This document shows, in pieces, positions 34,130-40,415 of a stretch of 64,000 nt of DNA. The notes under the pieces were generated by a model that saw only the letters and a list, made by a program, of their open reading frames with translations, ran no database searches and was not told the origin of the DNA. Positions within the stretch are counted from its first letter, which is position 1, and the number at the start of each line of letters is the position of its first letter. Source of the stretch: Roseateles terrae. Lineage in GTDB: Bacteria; Pseudomonadota; Gammaproteobacteria; Burkholderiales; Burkholderiaceae_C. Made by a program: the position numbers and the translations under genes. The DNA lies in NCBI RefSeq assembly GCF_014192155.1, contig NZ_JACHXO010000001.1, forward strand, positions 1,417,984 to 1,481,983. The letters run 5' to 3'.

Positions 34130-34888
34130 ATGGATATTGCCAACAAGGTTTTCATCGTTACCGGCGGCGCCTCGGGCCTGGGCGAAGGCACGGCCCGGAT
34201 GCTGGCCCGTGAAGGCGGCCAGGTGGTCATTGCCGACCTGCAGGCGGAGCGCGGCGAGGCGCTGGCCCATGAGCTGGGCGGCGTGTTCGTGAAGTGCGAT
34301 GTGAGCCAGGAATCGGATGCGCAGGCCGTGGTCGCCACCGCCGTCGGCCGCGGCAAGCTGATGGGTCTGGTGAACTGCGCCGGCATTGCACCCGCCGCCA
34401 AGACGGTGGGCAAAGATGGCGCGCATTCGCTGGCCGCCTTCTCGAAGGTGATTCAGGTGAACCTGATCGGCAGCTTCAACATGATCCGCCTCGCGGCAGA
34501 GGCGATGTGCAAGAACGATCCAGAAGCCACCGGCGAGCGCGGCGTGATGATCTCCACCGCCTCGGTGGCCGCCTATGACGGCCAGATCGGGCAGGCGGCG
34601 TATGCGGCCTCCAAGGGCGGCGTGGTGGGCATGACGCTGCCGATCGCCCGGGACCTGGCCCGCAACGGCATCCGCAACATGACGATCGCGCCGGGCATCT
34701 TCGGCACGCCGATGCTGTTCGGCATGCCGCAGGAGGTGCAGGACGCGCTGGCTGCCAGCGTGCCCTTCCCTTCGCGCCTGGGCCGTCCGGAAGACTATGC
34801 CAAGCTGGTGCATCAGATCATCACCAACGACATGCTCAACGGTGAGGTGATCCGCCTGGACGGCGCCATCCGTCTGGCGCCGCGCTGA
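34130..34888 (+). CDS. Short-chain dehydrogenase, 3-hydroxyacyl-CoA dehydrogenase type II-like
   Basis: A 252-residue NAD-dependent SDR resembling 17-beta-HSD10 / 2-methyl-3-hydroxybutyryl-CoA dehydrogenase. The Rossmann motif is [12 protein letters not shown] (residues 11-22), followed by [11 protein letters not shown] and the catalytic set Ser ([14 protein letters not shown]), Tyr and Lys (AAYAASKGG). The C-terminal segment [18 protein letters not shown] and [16 protein letters not shown] are typical of this subfamily. It starts after GGAAGGAG. The LiuR-like palindrome upstream points to branched-chain amino acid or fatty acid degradation. It is monocistronic with its own terminator. Confidence 0.9.
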   Translation: MDIANKVFIVTGGASGLGEGTARMLAREGGQVVIADLQAERGEALAHELGGVFVKCDVSQESDAQAVVATAVGRGKLMGLVNCAGIAPAAKTVGKDGAHSLAAFSKVIQVNLIGSFNMIRLAAEAMCKNDPEATGERGVMISTASVAAYDGQIGQAAYAASKGGVVGMTLPIARDLARNGIRNMTIAPGIFGTPMLFGMPQEVQDALAASVPFPSRLGRPEDYAKLVHQIITNDMLNGEVIRLDGAIRLAPR

Positions 34889-34904
34889 TCGGCGTCTGCA
34901 AAAG

Positions 34905-34939
34905 AAAAACCCCCTGCGGCTTGCGCCCAGGGGGTTTTT
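34905..34939. terminator. Bidirectional rho-independent terminator
   Basis: A 12-bp stem (AAAAACCCCCTG with CAGGGGGTTTTT, 11-base loop), with T-runs on both strands. It separates the dehydrogenase gene from the convergent periplasmic repeat protein gene. Confidence 0.92.
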
Positions 34940-34988
34940 TCATGGAGAACCGTCCGGCGGGCTTGCACCCGCCCGGCAGTTCAAGCCA

Positions 34989-36239
34989 TCACTTCTTGCC
35001 GGAACGCGACACGACCAGCCACAGGCCCGCCAGATCGGCCGAGCCATCGGTACCCTTGACGGCGCGCCACGTGGCTTGCGCCTTGGCGGTTTCGCCGGCC
35101 AGGTATTGGGCGAGACCCTGGTAGAGCTTGGCATCGTCCGGGCGCTTGAAGTTGCCCTTGGCCATGCCTTCATCCACCAGCTTCAGGCCGGCGGCCTTCT
35201 GGCCACGTTGCACCTGGGCCAGACCCAGCTTCACCAGATCGTCACCGGCGCGGTCGGCACGGGCCGACTGCTCGTTGGCGGCCTGAGCCGCCACGGCATC
35301 CGCCACGCGCTTGTCGAGCAGGTCAGCCAGACGCTTCGGACGACCGTTGTCGTCGGTCGGCTTCAGCACGCCGGCAGCAAAGCCCTTCTCCAGGGCCTTC
35401 TTGCCTTCTTCCGGGAAGCCCGCAGCACCGGCCAGCTGAGCCAGCTCCATGTAGTCGTTGGCACCGGTCATGTTGTCGGTCGCCAGACGCAGGCGCAGCA
35501 CATCGGTCTGATAGCGTGAAGCGCTGAAGCCCTTCTTGCTTTGCAGGTTGCCCAGCACGGCCGCCCACAGCTGCTTGGTCGGGTAGTAGTTCAGCTGCTT
35601 CTGGATGATCTGCGATTCAAGGGCGGTGTCGCCCTTCTTGTTCGCAGCCCACTGCGCGGTGTTCAGCGACTGCTGGGACGGTGCGCGACCGGCCTTTTCG
35701 TCAGCGGCGATTTCCGCCAGCGCATCCTTCAGCATCGGACCCACATCGCCCGACTTCATCTGGGCGCTGGCCTGGATCTGCTTCACGGTGGCACTGGTGC
35801 CACCGGCGGCGAAGTACTTGTTGGCCCAATCCAGCGCCTTGGCGGTGTTGCCAGCGCGCAGGTAGGTGCCGGCGATGGATTCCATCATCGGCAGCTTCTG
35901 CGCCGCTGGCAGACGGCCTGCCGCGTTCAGGGCGTCAAAGCCCTTGACCATGGCATCGGCATCGCCAGTACGCGAAGCAGCGGAAATGCGCAGGCCTTCC
36001 AGCGCAGCGTTCTCGTCGGCATTGCGGCCCGGGACGGCTTCGGCTTCACGGATCTTGCCCATGGCCTCGACCGCCTTGCCTGCCTTGAGCAGGTCAGAGG
36101 CAGCCTTCAGGTGCTTGCCCACATCGGGGCGCACCTGGGCGGAGGCCTGAGACATCACGCCGAGCGTGCCTTCGGGCGTTTGACCGAGGATCAGGGCCGC
36201 GGCCCCAACGGCGGCAGTGGCCAGCAGTTTCAGTTTCAT
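34989..36239 (-). CDS. Periplasmic TPR-like protein of the tonB-exb locus
   Basis: A 416-residue secreted protein, signal peptide MKLKLLATAAVGAAALILGQ followed by a processing region about residue 35 (SQASAQ). The rest is helical with tetratricopeptide-like spacing (for example AASDLLKAGKAVEAMGKIRE, GTYLRAGNTAKALDWANKYF, LAQVQRGQKAAGLKLVDEGM, LAQYLAGETAKAQATWRAV). Function is unknown. It follows exbD in the same direction, separated by a terminator-like hairpin, and similar proteins accompany tonB/exb clusters in related bacteria. A role in supporting TonB-dependent uptake is an inference. Confidence 0.8.
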   Translation of the reverse strand: MKLKLLATAAVGAAALILGQTPEGTLGVMSQASAQVRPDVGKHLKAASDLLKAGKAVEAMGKIREAEAVPGRNADENAALEGLRISAASRTGDADAMVKGFDALNAAGRLPAAQKLPMMESIAGTYLRAGNTAKALDWANKYFAAGGTSATVKQIQASAQMKSGDVGPMLKDALAEIAADEKAGRAPSQQSLNTAQWAANKKGDTALESQIIQKQLNYYPTKQLWAAVLGNLQSKKGFSASRYQTDVLRLRLATDNMTGANDYMELAQLAGAAGFPEEGKKALEKGFAAGVLKPTDDNGRPKRLADLLDKRVADAVAAQAANEQSARADRAGDDLVKLGLAQVQRGQKAAGLKLVDEGMAKGNFKRPDDAKLYQGLAQYLAGETAKAQATWRAVKGTDGSADLAGLWLVVSRSGKK

Positions 36240-36262
36240 TCGCTTGCTCTCCTAAGAAGAAA

Positions 36263-36290
36263 AACGCGCCGCCCTCGCGGGCAGCGCGTT
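36263..36290 (-). terminator. Terminator-like hairpin after second exbD
   Basis: A 7-bp outer stem (AACGCGC/GCGCGTT) plus an inner GCCC/GGGC, followed on the minus strand by TTTTTCTTCTT. It lies between exbD and the TPR-like gene, so it may reduce read-through into the latter. Confidence 0.7.
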
Positions 36291-36317
36291 CTGTTCCAAC
36301 ACCGAATCAGGCCGTCA

Positions 36318-36749
36318 TCAGTTGATGAACTGTTCGTTCCCGACCATGGCCATCTTCTTGACGCCCAGGCGCTGCGCAGAGGCCATCACCGTCGCCACAT
36401 AGCCATATTCGGCCAGCTTGTTCGGCTTGATGTGCACTTCCGGCTGGTCCGGGATCGCCACGACTTCCGACAGCTTGGACTCCAGCGCCGCATGGCTGGG
36501 CAGTGCCACACCGTCCCACAACACGGTGCCGTCAAAGTCGATCGCCACTTCGTGCACGATCGGCTCCGTCGGCGGAGTGTTCTTGTTGGGCGGAGGCATG
36601 TCCAGGTTGACCGAGTGCAGCTGGATCGGGATGGTGATGATGAGCATCACCAGCAGCACCAGCATCACGTCGATCAGCGGCGTCGTGTTGACGTCCAGCA
36701 TGGTTTCTGGTTCGTCGCTACCGCTGGAGCTTCCAACATTCATACCCAT
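36318..36749 (-). CDS. exbD: ExbD-like biopolymer transport protein (second copy)
   Basis: A 143-residue single-span protein starting MGMNVGSSSGSDEPETMLDV with the membrane helix NTTPLIDVMLVLLVMLIITI holding the conserved Asp. The periplasmic domain has EVHIKPNKLAEYGYVATVMA and ends MAMVGNEQFIN. Only about half its residues match the preceding ExbD, so the two have diverged and may have separate partners. It is 12 bases after the first exbD. Confidence 0.93.
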   Translation of the reverse strand: MGMNVGSSSGSDEPETMLDVNTTPLIDVMLVLLVMLIITIPIQLHSVNLDMPPPNKNTPPTEPIVHEVAIDFDGTVLWDGVALPSHAALESKLSEVVAIPDQPEVHIKPNKLAEYGYVATVMASAQRLGVKKMAMVGNEQFIN

Positions 36750-36761
36750 TGTTCAGCTCCT

Positions 36762-37190
36762 TCAACCGCCACGAGCCGGGGGCTCGGTGACAAACTTGAT
36801 GGACATGATGCCCGCGCGCTGGCACGCAAACATCACCTTGCCCACGTTCTCGTAGCGCGATTTCTCGTCGCCACGGATGTGGACTTCCGGTTGAGGATTC
36901 AGAACCGCCACCTTCTTCAGACGATTGACCAGTGTCTCGGTATCCGGCACTAGTTGCACGCCCCAGTAGATGTCGCCTTCCTTGGTCACCGCAATTTCGA
37001 TGTTCTCCGGCTTCGTGACGCGGACGGCATTCGTCTCTTTCGGCAGGGTCACCCCCACCGATTGCGTCACCACGGGAACGGTGATCAGGAAGATGATCAA
37101 CAACACCAGCATCACGTCCACGAGGGGCGTGGTGTTGATGGTGGAGACCACCTCGTCATCGCCACCGGACGAACCTACGTTCATCCCCAT
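36762..37190 (-). CDS. exbD: ExbD-like biopolymer transport protein (first copy)
   Basis: A 142-residue protein starting MGMNVGSSGGDDEVVSTINT, helix TTPLVDVMLVLLIIFLITVP with the conserved Asp, and the periplasmic segment PEVHIRGDEKSRYENVGKVM ending FVTEPPARGG. It lies 24 bases after exbB. Paired exbD genes in one operon are known in Xanthomonas and relatives, where the second is not required for iron uptake but for other TonB functions. Confidence 0.93.
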   Translation of the reverse strand: MGMNVGSSGGDDEVVSTINTTPLVDVMLVLLIIFLITVPVVTQSVGVTLPKETNAVRVTKPENIEIAVTKEGDIYWGVQLVPDTETLVNRLKKVAVLNPQPEVHIRGDEKSRYENVGKVMFACQRAGIMSIKFVTEPPARGG

Positions 37191-37214
37191 ATTGAGTCTC
37201 CGGGACTTCGAGTA

Positions 37215-38081
37215 TTAACGGCCAGCGACCTTGCGGCTGCCCATCAGGACGCCGTGCAGGTCAGCAGCGAAGGCACGCACTTGACCCATCACCGACTTGT
37301 TGCGGTTGACCAGCCAGTTGTAGCCCAGCACGGCCGGCACAGCCACGCCCAGACCGATGGCGGTCATGATCAGTGCGGCGCCCACGGGGCCGGCCACCTT
37401 GTCGATCGAAGCCTGGCCAGCCACGCCGATCTGGGTCAGGGCCTGCAGAATGCCCCACACGGTACCGAACAGGCCGATGAAGGGAGAGGTCGAGCCGACG
37501 GTGGCCAGGAAGCCCAGGCCGCCTTGCAGGCGCGAGTTCACTTCGCCGACAGCGCGGTCGATGTTCATCGTCACCCAGGTGTTGTGGTCGATGTTTTCGG
37601 TCAGGGCACCTTCGTGATGATCCGAAGCTTCCACGCCGGTCTGGGCGATGTAGCGGAAGGCGCCGGTTTCGCTCAGGCCCTTGATGCCTTCAGCCAGCGA
37701 GGCCTTCTTGAAGAAGGTGGCGCGGACTTCCTTGGCTTCGCGAGCGATCTTGGAGGTGTCCCACAGCTTCGTGAACAGGATGTACCACGAACCCAGCGAC
37801 ATGATGAACAGGATGGCCAGAACGATCTGGTCCACGATGTTGCCGTGGGCGACGATGTTGCCCAGGCTGTAAGGGTTGTCGACCTTCTCGGTGTGAGGGG
37901 CCGGGGCAGCCGCTTCAGGAGCGACGGCCGGAGCAGCGGTGTCAGCGGCAGGAGCAGCAGTCATTTCAGCGCCGGAAGCGGCGGCAGAGGCAGCGTCCTG
38001 TGCCTGAGCGGCCAGGGGGGACACGGCCAGGGTCGCGGCGCATGCAACGGCCGCAAACAAGGCAGACAGACGAGAGATCAT
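37215..38081 (-). CDS. exbB: ExbB proton channel with cleavable N-terminal region
   Basis: A 288-residue inner-membrane channel that drives TonB with the proton gradient. It starts MISRLSALFAAVACAATLAV with a signal peptide ending near QAQ, then an Ala/Pro-rich periplasmic stretch to residue 65, as in ExbB proteins of the long type. Three helices follow: IVDQIVLAILFIMSLGSWYI, then FLATVGSTSPFIGLFGTVWG (the signature), and AALIMTAIGLGVAVPAVLGY. It lies about 100 bp after tonB. Confidence 0.95.
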   Translation of the reverse strand: MISRLSALFAAVACAATLAVSPLAAQAQDAASAAASGAEMTAAPAADTAAPAVAPEAAAPAPHTEKVDNPYSLGNIVAHGNIVDQIVLAILFIMSLGSWYILFTKLWDTSKIAREAKEVRATFFKKASLAEGIKGLSETGAFRYIAQTGVEASDHHEGALTENIDHNTWVTMNIDRAVGEVNSRLQGGLGFLATVGSTSPFIGLFGTVWGILQALTQIGVAGQASIDKVAGPVGAALIMTAIGLGVAVPAVLGYNWLVNRNKSVMGQVRAFAADLHGVLMGSRKVAGR

Positions 38082-38127
38082 GGAGTTAGCTCCTACGCAA
38101 AAAGTCTTGAACTCAGGTTGAGAGGGT

Positions 38128-38148
38128 CGGGACGCGTCAGGCGTCCCG
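38128..38148. terminator. Hairpin between tonB and exbB
   Basis: An 8-bp perfect stem (CGGGACGC/GCGTCCCG, 5-base loop) without a T-run. It may attenuate tonB read-through or stabilise the message; not a full terminator. Confidence 0.4.
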
Positions 38149-38183
38149 GTGTTCGATCAATGGGGCGGCGGAAGTCCGGCGCC

Positions 38184-38828
38184 TCAATCCATGCTGAAGA
38201 CGAATTCCTGCTCCAGGAGCATGTCTCCCGGGCATTCATAGCTGTCCCTCAGCGCGGCTTCAATCGCATTCTTCATGGCACGTTCAGCCTTGCGGTCGTT
38301 GGCGCCGCGCAGGGTCTGGAACTGCACGTCGGTGACGCGGCCGCCCTTCACGTTGAACGTGGCCTTGTAGGAAGCCTGACCGGACCAGTTCAGGGCCGGC
38401 ATTTCGGGCTTGCCCATCTTGGTGCAGTTGCCGATGGCCTTGCGGGGACCCGCCACGGGCGGTGCCGGAGGTGCCGGTGCTGCCGGGGGCGCCGCCGGCT
38501 TGAATTCCTGAGCCGGCGGCGGCGTGGTGGTCACCTGCGGGGCAGGCGTATTCACCGGCGGCGGCGCGGTCACCACCACTTCAGGCGGCGGCACGAACGG
38601 CGGCGGGGGGGCCTTGATGTCGGGCGGGGGCGGCACCACCTTCTCCGGAGGAGGCGGCGGCTTGACCTTTTCCTCGACGACCTTCACATCGATGGGGCCC
38701 TTGATGGCTTCCTTGACTTTGGTCGCGAGACCGCTGGCCAGGGCGCCGATGATCAGGACGTGCACCAGTACGACGAGGCCAAAGCCCGTCAGGCGCGACG
38801 ACCCGCCTTTATCCTGCGCAAAGTTCAT
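38184..38828 (-). CDS. tonB: Energy transducer TonB
   Basis: A 214-residue protein that links the ExbB-ExbD motor to outer-membrane receptors. It starts MNFAQDKGGSSRLTGFGLVV with a membrane anchor (GLVVLVHVLIIGALASGL, holding the conserved His in the helix). A Pro-rich spacer with Glu-Lys and Val-Pro-Pro-Pro repeats spans residues 55-125. The C-terminal TonB domain carries YKATFNVKGGRVTDVQFQTL and ends YECPGDMLLEQEFVFSMD. First gene of the tonB-exbB-exbD-exbD unit. No Fur box could be seen in the upstream region. Confidence 0.95.
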   Translation of the reverse strand: MNFAQDKGGSSRLTGFGLVVLVHVLIIGALASGLATKVKEAIKGPIDVKVVEEKVKPPPPPEKVVPPPPDIKAPPPPFVPPPEVVVTAPPPVNTPAPQVTTTPPPAQEFKPAAPPAAPAPPAPPVAGPRKAIGNCTKMGKPEMPALNWSGQASYKATFNVKGGRVTDVQFQTLRGANDRKAERAMKNAIEAALRDSYECPGDMLLEQEFVFSMD

Positions 38829-39505
38829 GCGCGCTCCTTCATCAAACTGCGAATTTCTTTCATCGAGACTAAAGGGGAGTTCGACTCAACACAGCCAGGC
38901 TGATCAGGCGTTCGCGCCGCGGCCCCGAGGGTCAGCAGCGCCTGTCTTGCCGGCTGTGCGGACGGCAGGGAACGGTGGTGCAACGGCCATCAGTGCCGAA
39001 GATCGCCGCCCCGCCGAATGCAGGATGGACACACACGAAGAACCGAAACCCTGGGCACGATACGAACCCGACTCAACAAAAATGCCCGTCGGCTTGTGGC
39101 CGCGGGCGTCTCAAGGACTGGTCTGGATGTGTAGCAAAACTACATACCCGACTACCTTGCGCGACGCTGATCATAAACGACTTGGACTTGCGCTCTTGCC
39201 TGGGGTTTGCCCGAACAATTGGACGCGTCATCCAAGGCCGCTCATGGCCTTGCCGAATCACCTGGTATCTTACTGGTATGGTGCTCGTCCGGGGTCTGCA
39301 CCGAGTCAGTGCTTTCCCCATGCGACCGATCTTTCAACCGGTCCGACCACCCCACCATCCCAAACGAAGACGCAATTTTCGCACCTGCCAACCCGCGAGG
39401 ACTGACTGACGTGCGCATGCCGTCCATCACTGCAATTCCGTCAATTTATCGGAAAATCGTCGGGTTCGTACTCGCGTTTCTCCGTAGTCACCCATCGTCT
39501 CGCAC
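38829..39505. other. Intergenic region upstream of tonB, no gene seen
   Basis: About 680 bases between divergent-facing tonB promoter and the tandem repeat. Open frames across it show no family likeness and no ribosome site. It is less GC-rich than the rest and contains two direct CTGGTAT words near 39262-39282. It must hold the tonB promoter; nothing else can be supported. Confidence 0.5.
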
Positions 39506-39566
39506 CCCGGCGATGTGAGGGCAAATCACGCTCCCGGCGATGTGAGGGCAAATCACGCTCCCGGCG
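39506..39566. repeat. 27-bp tandem repeat (2.25 copies)
   Basis: Two perfect copies of a 27-base unit starting CCCGGCGATGTGAGGGCAAA (39506-39532 and 39533-39559), then seven bases of a third. Inside each copy is GTGAGGGCAAATCAC. The repeat covers the stop codon and last residues of the adjacent 2OG oxygenase gene. Multiple short repeats of this sort mark the ends of IS21-type elements, so it may be a relic of one; no transposase is near. Confidence 0.75.
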
Positions 39567-40287
39567 CTGGGATTGAGCCCTGCTGCGGCGCTGCAATCAG
39601 CCAGCCGGTGATCGCCTGGCGCTCCCCCATGGCGTACGGCGGTACATACGAAACGAAATGCGACTGCGGCACGGTGAATAGAGAGAGTGAATTGAAGTGG
39701 GGATAGAAGGTGTCCAGCACCGAGCCATCTTCGGCCGTGAAGTGCAGCAGGCCGCCCCAGTCCGGGCTCCATTGGCGTGTCAGATTGATGACATACGCCA
39801 GACGCCGATCCTCGCGCTCGACATGGTCGTCGTGTGCAGTCAGGAAGTTGCCGCGGGAGTACATCGTCGCCTGCGCATAGACGCCTTTGATGCTGGCATC
39901 ACCGCTGAGTTCTCGCATGACGGAGAGGAAGTCCTCCTCCGCCATGTAGCGCATGAAACGCGCCAGCAGGTCAGACCGGCCCTTTTGCAGCGCCTCCACC
40001 AGCGAGTCGGAAAAGAAGGAAAACTGAAAGCCTTCCCGGGCAACGGAATGAATGCCTTCGGTCAATTGCCAACGCTGCTCAGCGGTGAGGCTGCGCAGTT
40101 GCTCGCCGGTCAATCGGCGATCGCCATTCAGATCGCGGTAGACCAATTGCCAGTCAATGCGCTGCAGGGCCTGATCCAGCGCATCCGCCACTTCCCTGGA
40201 AAAGAAATTGCGGATCTGCACACGGCCGGTGCTGCGCAAGGTCTGCCCCAATGCCGCCAGGTCCAGATCTGGATTCAGATAGTTCAT
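39553..40287 (-). CDS. 2OG-Fe(II) oxygenase linked to a TonB-dependent receptor
   Basis: A 244-residue prolyl-4-hydroxylase-like oxygenase. The iron site is H152-x-D154 (LTAHDDHVERED) with distal H210 (VPQSHFVSYV), and R223 (GERQAITGWL) should bind 2-oxoglutarate. The N-terminal half is helical. I chose the ATG giving MNYLNPDLDLAALG; ATGs 45-51 bases upstream overlap the T-run of the receptor terminator. The last codons and the stop lie in the 27-bp tandem repeat, so the C-terminus may have been changed by it. Genes of this type often follow TonB-dependent receptors, and may modify an amino acid or siderophore substrate; the substrate here is unknown. Confidence 0.88.
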   Translation of the reverse strand: MNYLNPDLDLAALGQTLRSTGRVQIRNFFSREVADALDQALQRIDWQLVYRDLNGDRRLTGEQLRSLTAEQRWQLTEGIHSVAREGFQFSFFSDSLVEALQKGRSDLLARFMRYMAEEDFLSVMRELSGDASIKGVYAQATMYSRGNFLTAHDDHVEREDRRLAYVINLTRQWSPDWGGLLHFTAEDGSVLDTFYPHFNSLSLFTVPQSHFVSYVPPYAMGERQAITGWLIAAPQQGSIPAPGA

Positions 40288-40344
40288 GACATTCTCGTCC
40301 GCGGATGCCGCCGCCCACTCAGCGGACAGCATACGCATAAAACA

Positions 40345-40403
40345 AGGGCAGGCCCCGGAGGGCCTGCCCTGATGCAAGACCCGGCCTGATCGACTCAGGC
40401 CGG
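40345..40403 (-). terminator. Two tandem hairpins between receptor and oxygenase genes
   Basis: A 9-bp stem (CCGGCCTGA/TCAGGCCGG, 40381-40403), then an 11-bp stem (AGGGCAGGCCC with GGGCCTGCCCT, 40345-40370) followed on the minus strand by TTGTTTTAT. It probably ends most receptor transcripts and lets a part read into the oxygenase gene. Confidence 0.82.
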
Positions 40404-40415
40404 TCCTCTCATCGA

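Noticed and set aside
39262..39282. Direct CTGGTAT words as a regulator site near tonB
   Set aside because: Too short and not palindromic; more than 400 bp from the tonB start.
38524..39405. Plus-strand frame crossing tonB and its upstream gap
   Set aside because: It is Gly/Thr-rich shadow of the TonB Pro-rich region followed by random sequence.
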